Shown in pieces: positions 51,820 through 63,291 of a stretch of DNA of 64,000 bases. Position 1 is the first letter of the stretch; each line of letters opens with the position of its first letter. The stretch lies in contig OY720097.1 in the NCBI GenBank assembly GCA_963082875.1, positions 15,508,501 to 15,572,500 of the forward strand. The letters are read 5' to 3'. The DNA comes from Corella eumyota (lineage: Eukaryota; Chordata; Ascidiacea; Phlebobranchia; Corellidae). The translations under genes and the position numbers were made by a program. The notes beneath the pieces are model-generated. The model was not told where the DNA came from and did not search any database. It saw only the letters and a program-made list of their open reading frames with translations.

Positions 51820-53688
51820 TTACATTTTATGTTGTTCAACCGAACTTGATAATAATCTAAACACACAACCCAAAGCATGCTCAAAATGGTCACTCATCTT
51901 TTGTGTGTTGGTTTCTGGACAGGATTTGTATGATGACAAAGAATACACAATTTTCTTGTCATTGATCCTGTAAAAAAATCCATAACCATGTTCTACCATG
52001 GGTGCTACAGAGCCCTGTGCATTGAAATACCCAATACAACTGGTTGAAAGAACAAAATTACCATTACCCCCTGTTGCAACGTAGGAAGGATCCTTAAAAA
52101 TTTCTGGCAGCTCTATGTTATTTTCCATACAAATAAGAGCCAATCCGAGCAAATGTCGATCACAACCTTGATTCAAGGAACCATCTGTCATCCATTTTAA
52201 GAACTTTTGATGTGCTTGTTGCAGCAATTTGTACAAATTCTTGTATTCAGGTGTCCCTATAATGGGGTTTTTCTCCATTTCCCTGCTGAACTTTACAACT
52301 TCAGGTGTGCATGTTCGCATTGTTTCTGTCCTTCCATGATAAAACAGTCGAGTCATTGCTGTTTCATATGTTGGGCCCGGCTTACCGTGAACAGAGATGT
52401 AGGCCATTTGCAGGCATAACTGCACCACAAAATCTGGATGGATTTTAAATGGCCTGAGGTCAGATTTTCCAAAATTTTTGTAAATAACCTGAAGAAGATC
52501 CAAATTTTTATTTAATTTTGTGGCCTCTTGTTTTGCATTGGATATGTGTCGTTTAATTTCGTCATCAATAACAAAAGTTAACTCCTCAACCTTGATGTTG
52601 TTTGGAATTTCCAAAGATCCTTGCCAAACTCCTTTGGTTTGTTTTATGGAGGCGGTTATAAACTCCACCAATGCTACCATTACCATTGCATCAAAAGGAG
52701 TATGATCACAATTGCAAAAATTTACACCATTTAAAGAAAAAGTCGAGGTATAAGACTTGTCATACCACCTCAGGCCTGGGTTTCCAGACAGACTTTCATA
52801 TGACATTTCTGTGTAGCTGGTAGGATAGGTGTCATCCATAGATGATACAAACAATGAAGTTTCAATTTCCCTGAGAATTGATAAATTCTTGGCATCAATT
52901 TTAATCAGATGATCTCTTGCATCAGCCCAAGAATCCCGATTTAATGCTGTTAATGCCGGGACTTCAGGACCTGTTGGTCTTCCATTACAGATATCTACTA
53001 TTCTTTGAAACATCTTTTCCAAAGCTGGAGGTGTGTACAATTCCCCAGTTTCTGGGTTACAGCCTTCCAATTTGAAGACATAACCTTTGCACAATACTAT
53101 CACATGACTTGGAGACTCTCCCTCTGCTTCAGTTTTAAAACCATGAAAAAGATCATCCCTGACTCTATGCGGAATTCGGCAAGTGTTGAATAAGTACCTA
53201 AACTGATGCATTGTTAGATACTTACCATCTCCAGTTTTGTGAGCAGTAATTAGTTCTTTTTTCACTAATTGCCAAAACTGCATTAGGTAATACATTCCCA
53301 ATGCGGAGCGCTCAACCCGAGTACCATCCTTTAATGGCCAATAATGCTCAACATAGGTTGCAGGCCCAGAAAAGTTAGTAACCGGAAGTGGCAATCTTGT
53401 TTCCAAATACCCTTTGTTGAGCCACCATTCCTCCAGCCAGTTACGATTTTTCTCGGCATGTTTTAAAAGCAGTTGTTGCAGAACTTTTGCTTTTCCGTTC
53501 TCAAATTTTCTGCAGATTTCACTGGTTCTTTGATATTCTTCTTCAGAAACGATTGCTTTGCAAGAATCCAGGTATTTTTGTAGCGTTTGTTTTACAGTGG
53601 GAACGGGTAAAGAGGGTAGTTTGTTGTCATGGTAAAACGTTTTATTTTCTGGGTTACTTGGATCATCCACTAGAAATATAGAAGCCAT
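51820..53688 (-). CDS. CROT: Peroxisomal carnitine O-octanoyltransferase, intronless
   Basis: Intronless, 622 residues (human CROT 612). It transfers medium-chain acyl groups between CoA and carnitine, allowing chain-shortened fatty acids to leave the peroxisome. The choline/carnitine acyltransferase fold spans the protein. The catalytic histidine is H329 in CNCDHTPFDAMVMV. The carnitine/CoA-binding blocks include LPLPVTNFSGPATYVEHYWP-type strand and YETAMTRLFYHGRTETMR, which is close to vertebrate CROT. FVLSTSCIGYF is the substrate-pocket STS motif. Lack of an N-terminal membrane region excludes CPT1. The C-terminus is HKM, a poor match to the PTS1 consensus (SKL-like), so peroxisomal import is likely but not certain. 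The start MASIFLVDDPSNPENKTF is the first ATG. Confidence 0.9.
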   Translation of the reverse strand: MASIFLVDDPSNPENKTFYHDNKLPSLPVPTVKQTLQKYLDSCKAIVSEEEYQRTSEICRKFENGKAKVLQQLLLKHAEKNRNWLEEWWLNKGYLETRLPLPVTNFSGPATYVEHYWPLKDGTRVERSALGMYYLMQFWQLVKKELITAHKTGDGKYLTMHQFRYLFNTCRIPHRVRDDLFHGFKTEAEGESPSHVIVLCKGYVFKLEGCNPETGELYTPPALEKMFQRIVDICNGRPTGPEVPALTALNRDSWADARDHLIKIDAKNLSILREIETSLFVSSMDDTYPTSYTEMSYESLSGNPGLRWYDKSYTSTFSLNGVNFCNCDHTPFDAMVMVALVEFITASIKQTKGVWQGSLEIPNNIKVEELTFVIDDEIKRHISNAKQEATKLNKNLDLLQVIYKNFGKSDLRPFKIHPDFVVQLCLQMAYISVHGKPGPTYETAMTRLFYHGRTETMRTCTPEVVKFSREMEKNPIIGTPEYKNLYKLLQQAHQKFLKWMTDGSLNQGCDRHLLGLALICMENNIELPEIFKDPSYVATGGNGNFVLSTSCIGYFNAQGSVAPMVEHGYGFFYRINDKKIVYSLSSYKSCPETNTQKMSDHFEHALGCVFRLLSSSVEQHKM

Positions 53689-55580
53689 TACTAACTTCGC
53701 TTTTTCTTGCCCAACTATTTATCACACTTACACAATACTTGTTTGTGGTAAGATTTGGTAATGCAATTATATTAATTTCGGTTTGTGACTATGAAATTCG
53801 TTTTTGCAGCGTATAACTCGTAATGGCAGATTGGACTTTGATCTGCAATCGTTATTCGTTACTATTAAACCCGTGATTGGTTTACAAAAAAAGTGTGTTT
53901 AACATTTTAACCAATCCACATAACCAGCCTCGACTCATTATTTATATAATGATATGACATGTTTTTTTGCATTTCTTGCACTATATTCTGATAATTTTGT
54001 GTTTTCGATGTTTAGATGTCTGCGATATATGGCGGAGCCATGTTTACATGTTTTTGTACGCCAAATAATTTAACTCTGGAAAATTATATCCAAGCCACTT
54101 TTATATAAAACACGGTTTATTTTGTTGTTTGAGATTGTATAATGAGTTTTAATTTAATAATTACGTTATATTTTGAGGATGATTGAAAAAGTTCAGTATT
54201 TTTAAAGTAACGCAAAAATAGATTAAAAAAATGAATTAAAAGGCTTGGACAGCACTTTTAATTTAAATAAAGTTTTTAACAGAACGTTATAGCATTATAG
54301 TTTTAAAGAAAAAAAGGGGGAAGGTTGAGGGATACACTAACTTTTAAAATTTTTTTCTTTTTTGTCACGTGGTATCGTTATCAGTAAAAGGTGCGAGCTC
54401 GTAAAGAAACAAGACAATTTATATATCAATAAATGGAAATACTTCTATAAGGTAAGTTAATTCCGTATGTTGCGAAAAACATTTTTAAGCACATAAACCA
54501 CAACTACAAAGTTACATGTGGCCTGCACTTTAAGAAAACTGATTTTAATCAACACGTGGGTCAAAAAAGAGGCAATTTTTAGTAAATTAGGTACAAAAAA
54601 ATGCTTTTCAAGCTACTCAGTACCCTGGAATTTGCTGGGATCTAAGTAGCGTCATCCGGCCTTAAAAAAACCAGCACATTAGAACTTGCGTTAAAATTAC
54701 ATACTGACAAGAAAGTTATTTACAATCTAACATAAAACCCCAAAAATGTCTTTTAACGGGTATAGTAAGCATTTTTGGCTAAAAGTTTAAGAGAAAGTCG
54801 TCACGGGGAAATAATAAAATTGAAACACAGGACCGGTAGAAAATTGCAATCAAAATAAGCCTTAAAACCCGTACCATTTATAAAACCATGAATATTGCTA
54901 GTTTGGACATGGTTTTATTTAACAAATAACGTTTTTACACCCAAACAATGACCTAAGCCCAGGCAGAAATCTAAAAGAGGCCCGCAAACAAGGCATAATT
55001 ATTTTTACACCGGTTCGCGAATTTTTTGGTATGTCAATTTTTTACAAAACTCTACTATTAGATTATTAAAAAAATTTAAATTTATTTTTAAAAATTGAGA
55101 AAAAATCGGTTTTAAAAATTGAGAAAAAAATTTTAGACCAAAATGTATTATTTTAACTAAAATCACAAAAAACATGTCGCAAACCCTTAAAAAAAGATAT
55201 GTGCTTTCATATTATAATATTTAGTATACTATATATTTTCTATACACGTATAATTTTTTTATTTTGGTTTTTCGCACATCTGCACATTGATAAAAGTAAA
55301 TAATAAATACGATATACAATTAATATTACAACAATGCGACGGGAAAAAATGACAAAATTAATTTAATGATTTAAAACATGCCAAAAGTATTAATGTTTAC
55401 ATACAGATTTTAAATATGTTATGGTATGGTCACCAAGTCCAAGATAATTAAAATTAGTTTTGAATAAAGTGTCTGTGTTTTGTTTGCAAATGTAGTAGGT
55501 TTAGTTCATACATTAAGTAACAAACTACTATTTTTTTGCATAATAAGATAATAGGAAATATTCTTGGCTTGAGCATAAAA
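53689..55580. other. Divergent intergenic region CROT / TUSC3 with repeat copy B
   Basis: 1.9 kb. Near the CROT end there are inverted and direct CCAAT boxes (ATTGG about 53876, CCAAT about 53921). A donor-like site (TATAAG|GTAAGT) is at about 54451. A short tandem of AAAAATTGAGAAAAAA lies at about 55087-55130. Repeat copy B lies at 55252-55437, and a hairpin just before the TUSC3 ATG at 55486-55539. Otherwise AT-rich, without coding potential. Confidence 0.45.
55252..55437 (-). repeat. Interspersed repeat copy B (uninterrupted)
   Basis: In reverse complement this 186-bp copy matches the two arms of copy A (27457-27519 plus 27897-28018) end to end. Its target sequence GCCAAAAGT (55380-55388) occurs once, so it represents the empty site of the 368-bp element found in copy A. 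Outside these limits the two loci do not resemble each other. Confidence 0.78.
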
Positions 55581-57415
55581 ATGAAATTAGCATTTTTTGT
55601 GTTGTTGCTTACAATAAGCTGTAAGTTAACTTCCTGCAAAACTAAACAGGTGGGCCAGTGCAGTGACTAGTTTCGTTTATTCAATAAAATTTTGTTGTTT
55701 ATTTATTTTTAATAATAATTTTTTTTGTATTTTTTAGGACATGCTTGAAGAAAAAGTGAAACAACTAATGGATTGGAGCTCTAGAAGAACTGTAATTCAA
55801 ATGACAGGCAGCAAATTTACAACTTACGTCAAGTAAGTTAAGTTTATTAAATGCAATGATTTGCAGTGACTAGTGTACCAAATCACCCATTTTTATTCAA
55901 ACAAAAAATACTAGTTTTATTTATATTAATTTTTATTTTTTGATAAAATAAACATTCATATTTTAGGCAAAAACCAAGGAATTATTCTGTTATTGCAATG
56001 TTCACTGCATTGGACTCTAAAAGAGGTTGCAGTGTCTGCCAGGAAGCAAATGATGAATTTCAAATTCTAGCTAATTCCTACAGATTTTCACCTTCTTATA
56101 GTAACTCTCTGTTTTTTGTGAGCATTGATTTCGATTCTGGATCTGACATTTTTCAGTCTGTAAGTTTTAAGCCCTGTTGAAATCTGTTTGTTGTACTTAT
56201 TATATATACTATATATTAATTAATATTGAAGCTCAGGAATAATAAATAATATATATATAACATTTTTAAACTTCTAGATGGGCTTAAATTCTGCCCCAGC
56301 GTTTATTCACTTTCCACCAAAAGGTAAAAGGAAAGCTGGTGATACTTACGATATTCAGAGAGTTGGATTTCATGCAGATAACTTAGCTAAATGGATGGCA
56401 GATAGAACTGAAGTAGTGGTAAGTTTAAGTTAAACTTTATTCAAATTATTTATTTTTAATAATGCAAATGATATATCCATGTATTTTACCAAAACACAGG
56501 TCCTTTTATAAACTCAGATGGAATATTGAAAGAAATAAATTAAACTTATAATGCTGATTGCTTTATCTAAATTTATAGTTTTCAAAAAAAATAATCATTT
56601 TAACAACATGTGTTGTTTATAGGTGAGAATATTTAGACCTCCGAATTACACAGGCACAGTTATTCTTGTTCTTTTATTTTCACTTGCTGGAGGTTTACTG
56701 TATGTGAGAAGAAATAGTTTAGAATTTTTCTACAATAAAACTTTTTGGGGAATTTTGTCTATTGTAAGTTAATTCATAACTAATAAGGGACACTTGCCAT
56801 GCTGCAACTGCAGAAAATATCTTAAGCATTAATAACAGTTTATGATATAATAACCGTTAACTTGATTAGTTTTCTAAAGTGTTTGTTAGTGTGTATTATG
56901 TTAAACAATATCCCAATTATACTTAAAATTTACTTTAAATTATTTTTAGTTTATTGTACTTGGAATGACTTCAGGCCAAATGTGGAATCACATTCGAGGT
57001 CCACCTTACTACCATCGTAATCCACAAAATGGAGCTATCAGTTATATTCATGGAAGTAGCCAGGGTCAGTTGGTTGCAGAAACCCACATTGTAATGATAA
57101 TCAATGCTGCTATTGTTGTTGGCTTTATACTACTTCATGAGGCCCATCAACCCAAAAACGATGTCTCCACAAGAAAAAGTAAGCAATTAGGGATTAAAAC
57201 CTTTATGTATGTTTGAATTTTAATAAACGAAGCTAGATGCATTTAAAAAGGCGTAATGTGCATTTGTATTCTAAATATGCTGTTACTTTTTAATTTTTAT
57301 TTTTTTAGTTATGGCAATTGGAGGATTGGTTTTGGTTGCATTCTTCTTTAGTCTAATTATGTCAGTATTTCGCCAGAAATATGGTGGATATCCTTATAGT
57401 TTCTTAATACGCTGA
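55581..57415 (+). CDS. TUSC3/MAGT1: TUSC3/MAGT1 (OST3/OST6) oxidoreductase subunit of oligosaccharyltransferase
   Basis: Seven exons give about 325 residues. The first exon is a signal peptide ([19 protein letters not shown]). A lumenal thioredoxin-like domain follows with [20 protein letters not shown], where CSVC (about 76-79) is the redox CxxC that traps substrate cysteines during N-glycosylation by the STT3B complex. [14 protein letters not shown] carries the cis-Pro loop. Four membrane helices come next, with [16 protein letters not shown] between the second and third, and the C-terminus [11 protein letters not shown], nearly invariant in the family. Last-exon splicing restores RKIMAIGG, as in vertebrates. 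Tunicate-type genomes have one gene for the vertebrate TUSC3/MAGT1 pair, so I do not choose between the names. A CYP2-like gene converges 313 bp downstream. Confidence 0.95.
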
Positions 57416-57728
57416 TTACCCTAACTAAATTATCATTACATGTCATGATATTCAAGATTTACACCTAATTTATTGTATTGAAACATGACCTTTAACAGCA
57501 ACTTCATAAAGAATAGTGTCTTACAATTGGGTGCTATACAATGAACTCAATTAAAAATTATTTACGCTGCTTTTAACATTATTTTAAACTACAGATGTGC
57601 GAATAAACATTTGTTCACAAAATATACTTATTTTTTTCTTAAAATTAATGTGATAATTCTATAAATATTGTGTACTTTACACAAAAGTTTGTACGATTTA
57701 TGTACGTAGGTGCTTAGGCTTGATGCAG
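57416..57728. other. Convergent 3' ends of TUSC3/MAGT1 and CYP2-like gene
   Basis: 313 bp between stop codons, AT-rich. Both 3' UTRs must lie here; nothing else was recognised. Confidence 0.35.
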
Positions 57729-60001
57729 TTATCTTTCTTTAGCAACAACTTTAAAAGGTAAGGGCGTATAGGTAAGACCTGTACACCCCTTGTTAATTTC
57801 CGGCAGCATAGACTGGCTAGGATCCGGTTCTAACTTGAATTTTTGTAACATAGAAACAATAAATATAAACACTTCGTTCCTGGCTAGTTGTTCTCCCATG
57901 CACTGGCGCGGACCTATTCCGAACGGAATTACTTGATTCGATTTTACAAACTCCCCTTTTTCGTTCAGATGACGCTCCGGTATAAATTTCTCCGGATCTT
58001 TCCACACTTTTGGGTTGTTATGAGCACCCCACAAATTTGATACAACCTACAAAATATCACCAAATGAATATATATATATATATACATACATATATATTAT
58101 TGTCCTACATTTTTAAAGTTTGTGATATAAAATTTGCAAGGACATAAAGTTTCCTTACCGGAGTATCTTTGGGAATATTGAATTCTGCAATTGTCGTATT
58201 ACAACTAGTAGCGTGTATGACACCTAGCGTGGATAACGTCCGAAATCGATACAATTCCTGAATGAATGCGCATGTATATGGCATGTGGTCTTTTTGTGAA
58301 TACACAACATTGTTTTTTGTGCCTAAAACAATTATATTTGCTACTGTAAGCTACATAACCCATAAAAGCTTAAACTGTATATTTACGTGCAAACAAGTAC
58401 AATAACTAAAGTATATTTACCAACTACTTCCACAATTTCTTTGTAAATTTTCTGTTGAGTTTCCGGGTAATGTAATAAACAAAGGACACCCCAGCTAATC
58501 GTACTTGATGTTGTTTCCGTTCCAACAATAAACAATTCACTAATTAACTGGATTAGTTGTTCTTCCTATACCACAAAATAAAACAATTACGATTTTTGTT
58601 CTAACCTAGTTTTATAAAAAAGAATTAGCTTTTAAAAACGTTCACCGTGAAGGAAGAATCTTCCCCTGTGTTCATTTTTGAAATAAATGCATCCACAAAG
58701 TCCCTAAGATTGGCCTGATCATATGTCTTTTTGTGTTCATCATAAATTCTTTTAAGGATTACTAGTGAAAAACATTGTAATGCAATATGTTTTAAAATAA
58801 AAAATGCAATGTTTTAAATTTCAAATTTAAAACTTACCATCCCCCTTTTTCATGTCGGATATTAAACTTTTTAAATAACCACTAAACGGTGGAATATATT
58901 GAAAAAATGAAGCTAAATTCATAACTTTTAAAGCTGCAGCTGTTGATGGATCTGAAAACCTAAAAATTACAAGTTTAATATTAGAAGACTACATATGGAT
59001 GTGATGCTGCCTTACGTCTGAATAATGATTCTTAATAACTCCACGAATTCAGGATCTTCATATTCGAAACGTTTTCCCAAAACAACACTAGATATGTTGT
59101 TGCTCACAGCTTTAATTAAAACACCCTAAACAACAAAACCTTGTAAAATTTATGAATTTATTAACTTAACCTAAAAGGGTCCGTTAAAAATTACCATAAG
59201 ATTAAAAGGTTCTTCATTATGGGATCGAATTTTATCGTTCAGAAAAGCAACCTCTTCAGTAATTTTTTCCTCCATACTTTTTTTTCCCATACCAAAACTT
59301 TAAACATGCGTTATTTTTTAAATAAACAATTAAACTAAGTTAACGAAGGCCTACCAGTATTTGGGCAAAAACGACTTAAACGAAAGCTTTTTGTGATAAA
59401 GAATTATAAAGATCTTACATTCGTCAATAATTTCTTTTAAATTAAATAAATAATTAATTTTTTCTTTATAATGCAACACGTATAAAAAAAATCATAAGTA
59501 TATTAGTTACCCGCGTAATGTAGTTAACGCAAACTTTTTTTGAGATCTGAACCTTTCGTCATAATTGATTGACAAGATTCCGTGGTTTTTCGCTACCTTG
59601 TCAAAAACAGGGGAACGATTTCTATTGGAGCAAGTAGCTGAGTTCTTTGCCAAGCCCTTAATAAACAAACGTAAAAATTTTAAAAAAAAATGTTATAATG
59701 AACATTGTATTCAACTTTTTTAAAACCTAACCTCGTGAATTGCATTTGCGTCGTTAAGAATAACCCATTCTGTTCTACCCATTCGCACAGAAAAAATACT
59801 CCCGTAGGTTTCCGCCATTTTAACAAATTCGACCTCGGGGGTTTCACTGAGAAAGGGAATAGATCCCAAAATTGGGACCCCACGTGGCCCAGGGGGAAAT
59901 TTACTACAGGGTCGTTTGTACCAGTAGTGAAGTAAGTTGACACAAATCGTTACAACAATAAGATTGTAAACAGAGAACATATCCATTGGAAACGGCAGCA
60001 T
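57729..60001 (-). CDS. Cytochrome P450, CYP2-like (clan 2), nine exons
   Basis: Nine exons give about 480 residues, typical for microsomal P450s. Exons run from 60001 through about 59730, 59656-59513, 59302-59197, 59126-59016, 58960-58841, 58763-58646, 58566-58424, 58323-58160 and 58045-57729. An N-terminal membrane anchor (FSVYNLIVVTICVNLLHYWY) is followed by the Pro-rich hinge FPPGPRGVPILG. The I-helix has VGTETTSSTISW, the K-helix QELYRFRT (ExxR), then PERHLN, and the haem loop FGIGPRQCMGEQLA with the ligand Cys. All catalytic elements are present, so it should be active. The PPGPRG hinge and FG-GPRxCxGE loop point to the CYP2 clan; substrate unknown. The upstream in-frame ATG at 60097 is disfavoured because it would precede a Lys-rich non-family extension. 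Confidence 0.9.
58065..58100. repeat. AT microsatellite in a P450 intron
   Basis: A TATATA run interrupted by TACATACA between two P450 exons. Simple sequence; no further meaning seen. Confidence 0.7.
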
Positions 60002-61455
60002 TTTTTGTTTTTTTTTATTGTACGTTACAAAAGATAAATTCCTTTCAAATAAAAAAAACTTTTTAATAGACAACAACATTACCAAACAAATTACCAAAAA
60101 ACCTGTGGCTGTACAGCTTTTATTTATTGATATATTATTTAACTATTACCGAAACCGAGACTCTTTCGACAACAAGAAATTTTCTTAACCCTCTCTAAGT
60201 AAGTTAATTTTATCTAGTAAAAAAATAATTTCCGAAAATGTAAACCCAAATTTCAGTAAATGTGGTTTTCAAATTTTAGTTTTCAAGTTGGCAATACGAG
60301 CGTATACTGTTCGGTTTTGGTTAATGATTCACGTAAGTTATACTTGCTCGAAAATGGTCATAAATCCACCGCAAGTTCATAGCATATCATTTTTAGTATT
60401 ACCTAACCAAACAAAATCTTATTACTTCATGTTTAAAATGTACTTCATGTTTAAAAAACACTTGATGCAAAGCAGCACAGGTATGATTGCTCATACAAGT
60501 CTTTACCGTGATATACATATTGCCCCTAGTAAACAAGCCTTTACGACTGTCTTACATAACCTAGTTTGATTATGCAGTCTAGACTAAAGTTTTAAATGCA
60601 TAGCTTATAGACGTGACATTTCCTGCACCCTGCAAAAACACATCACTTGCCTTGTAGTATTTATAACCTAAGTATTGTTTTTTTATTTTAAACAATGTTT
60701 TACTTTCCTAAGTATTTCTTTTTAATCTTTTTCTTTTACTTACTTTTTTTTTAAGTTATCTTTTTAAATAAGTTTAAACTCTAGTAATAACACATTGTAC
60801 AAAATAATAACGGTACACAATTACAATTCCAAGGTTAAAATTAAATAATAATTTATCAACAAACATGAAAGGAAATGCCAACCAGTGATATTAAAAAAAT
60901 AACATAAAAATCACCAGTTGTAAAAGGTAACAGGATTAGTCGCGCGGTTAAAGTTATCAAAAATGGTTTATAAATTTTTATAGGAAATAACGTGGTGTAA
61001 AAGTTATTTGGAGTATTTTTTTTGTTAGTGTGCAGTCACATGCTATCTTATGATTTTTTTTTAATAACTACCTTTTTGATGTAAGTATACTTTTTAACAT
61101 GGCAAAATAGTACTAATTAATTGTTGTGTAGGCTAACGCATACTTTAGTTCTATTGGGTTTTTTGCTATGTTAATAATCTGTTAATGCGGTCAGGCGATT
61201 GGTTGGCTGAACTGCTATTCAAACAGCTTTAAGAAAATAAATACAAATGAAATTTAGAATAAGCTGCTTTTTTGTTTTTGCTAATATTAAGAAAAATAAC
61301 AGATTGTGGTAGGTCCAATTATATTTAAAATTTATGTAAGCTTCCAAATTTAATACCTTTTAAATTAGTTTGATTCAGGCTGTTTTTTTAACAGATTAAA
61401 CTTTTAAAAATCATTTGAACTGCCTACTGTGATTTACGATGAAGATTATCTAATA
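60002..61455. promoter_or_regulatory. Divergent intergenic region CYP2-like / PHF10
   Basis: 1.45 kb between divergent genes. A 93-codon frame at 60288-60569 has no ATG at its left edge and no family resemblance. A short duplication (CTTCATGTTTAAAA twice, about 60425-60455) is present. A T-rich tract ending in ACAG at about 61394 could be a 5' UTR acceptor for PHF10. A four-codon upstream ORF (61439-61453) precedes the PHF10 ATG. Confidence 0.4.
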
Positions 61456-63291
61456 ATGGTTGATAAAATGGAAAACACAAATTTGCTAAGTATGGAAATT
61501 AAAGATGATGTAGGCCTTGTACTTGCAAATGTTTTAAGTAAAGTTTTAGAAATAGACAATCAAGCAAACACAAACAACACAGTTTTGGATCCAACAATAA
61601 AAGCTCAAGCCAAAAATATCAAAAATATTTCTACTGCATCAAGTAAGCCTTCCACGTTTGGTTTGGGGGTTAGTCAATCTGGTAGAGTTATGGATCCTAT
61701 TTGTCTTCAGCAGAATATTTTTTCTGCCATTACAGCCGATCAACTAGCTGAATACCAATGGCCACCTGAGAAATCTGGTGAGTATTATATGCTCCAAGAA
61801 CAAGTCAGCACATTTTTAAACATTACATCATTCAAAAGAAAATATCCGGAAATTCAAAGACGCAAACTTGATCCAGATGAGGTAAATCACTTGCTTGGTT
61901 CTCATTTAATTAGCGAGGTTCAAGTTACCTTGGGTTTAACGGCTTTGCGCAGTTCTGATGTGTGTGACATGATGATTAAAGAATATCCTGAAAAATATGA
62001 TGAATATAGGGTTGCCATGCATGAACGAGAAAAAAGAAAAATGCAAAATAAATACAAAGAGTATGCATCAAGCACGTCTGCACCCATTGAAAAGTCACAA
62101 ATGTCCAACTATCTCAAAAAGGCAATGAAACAAGTTACAGAGTATAATGCAATGTTAAATCGACAAAGACGAGACGAGTTTGCTGTCTATTATGACATGT
62201 CTACAAACGTTCTACAATATCCAAGAAACAAAGTACGCAAACTCGACCCTTCGCTTACTAGACCAAGTCTTTATCCTTGTTCAGTTATACATGGTCAATT
62301 TCAAGAATATTATAAAAAGTACAGTAAGGATGAGTTAATGTATTTGCCTTTAAACTCAGCACTCTATGGGCCACATTTAGCTCCACCTGATGATTTGATT
62401 CTCTCCATTTCTGACATTGAATCGGAAGCAGAATCAGAAACATCTATGAGAGTTGCTAAATCTGTTTTATCTGTTAATGATAAAACCAACAACAATTCAG
62501 TGCCAATGGAGTGTGAATCAACCCCTGTCAAAACTTTGCATAAAATGGAAAACACTTTGGATGAATTTACAACTGAAAATGTTGCAATTAAAGATGAACC
62601 TGTCAGTGAAAATGAATCTCCTATTTGTGGTATCTGTCAAAAGGACAGTAGCTGTAATAAAAAGAACGAAAATGAGGATTTAATCAAATGTTCTCAGTGT
62701 GATAACCATGGCCATCCGTCCTGTTTAGAAATGTCGAGCGAATTGGTTGACGTTATTTTGACTTATAATTGGCAATGTATGGAATGCAAAACCTGTACCA
62801 TATGCAGCATGCCACATCGTGAGGACCTGATGATGTTTTGTGATCGATGTGATCGTGGCTATCATACGTTTTGTGTTAGCTTGCGAGCCATTCCTTCTGG
62901 AGTATGGGCTTGCTCACAATGTACCTATGCTGATCCTGATTTTCTGAAAAGAAGAAGAAAGCTGTTAAGAATGTCACAACAGTCCCCAAGAGGAAGAAAA
63001 AGAGGGAGACAGCCGAGAAATGCTGGAAATCCCAAAGCAACTATTATTGTTGAACTACAAACCACTGATCAAGAAGTTGCCAATATTTCTTTGGAAAATG
63101 AGGCGGGAGAAAATAAACTTCCTGATGGAGCCAAACCAAAAATATCTCCTATTAAGCTTAAAATAATACAAAAAGAAAGTGTTATTATATCATCGGAAAA
63201 CAGTAATGAATCAATAGGGGAAGTAGCTGAAAAAAACTCTTCAACTGTTACAATAGCTTGCACTGTTAATCCAGAAGAAAGTCAGCCTTAA
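61456..63291 (+). CDS. PHF10: PHF10 (BAF45a), PBAF chromatin-remodelling subunit, intronless
   Basis: Intronless, 611 residues if started at the ATG at 61456 (MVDKMENTNLL). The SAY-like region is highly conserved: ITADQLAEYQWPPEKSGEYY, TSFKRKYPEI, VTLGLTALRSSDVCDMMIKE and HGQFQEYYKKYSKDELMYLP. An acidic Ser-rich linker follows, then tandem PHD fingers: the first from CGICQKDS to WQCMECKTC, the second from CSMPHREDLMMFCDRCDRGY to WACSQC. This layout defines PHF10 and separates it from DPF1-3, which have a Kruppel finger instead of the SAY region. PHF10 is part of PBAF (SWI/SNF). After the PHDs there is a basic RGRKRGRQPR segment and about 110 further residues not present in the human protein I recall. 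The frame is open upstream, but only a GTG, no ATG, precedes 61456. Confidence 0.93.
   Translation: MVDKMENTNLLSMEIKDDVGLVLANVLSKVLEIDNQANTNNTVLDPTIKAQAKNIKNISTASSKPSTFGLGVSQSGRVMDPICLQQNIFSAITADQLAEYQWPPEKSGEYYMLQEQVSTFLNITSFKRKYPEIQRRKLDPDEVNHLLGSHLISEVQVTLGLTALRSSDVCDMMIKEYPEKYDEYRVAMHEREKRKMQNKYKEYASSTSAPIEKSQMSNYLKKAMKQVTEYNAMLNRQRRDEFAVYYDMSTNVLQYPRNKVRKLDPSLTRPSLYPCSVIHGQFQEYYKKYSKDELMYLPLNSALYGPHLAPPDDLILSISDIESEAESETSMRVAKSVLSVNDKTNNNSVPMECESTPVKTLHKMENTLDEFTTENVAIKDEPVSENESPICGICQKDSSCNKKNENEDLIKCSQCDNHGHPSCLEMSSELVDVILTYNWQCMECKTCTICSMPHREDLMMFCDRCDRGYHTFCVSLRAIPSGVWACSQCTYADPDFLKRRRKLLRMSQQSPRGRKRGRQPRNAGNPKATIIVELQTTDQEVANISLENEAGENKLPDGAKPKISPIKLKIIQKESVIISSENSNESIGEVAEKNSSTVTIACTVNPEESQP

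Noticed and set aside
55490-55510. let-7 microRNA
   Set aside because: Only TAGTAGG is shared; the GAGGTAG seed is missing and the hairpin is too short for a typical precursor.
60288-60569. 93-codon plus-strand ORF
   Set aside because: It opens with TTG rather than ATG and has no recognisable domain, codon signature or splice context.
61429-61455. N-terminal extension of PHF10
   Set aside because: The frame is open but begins with GTG; the first in-frame ATG is at 61456. An upstream spliced ATG remains possible.
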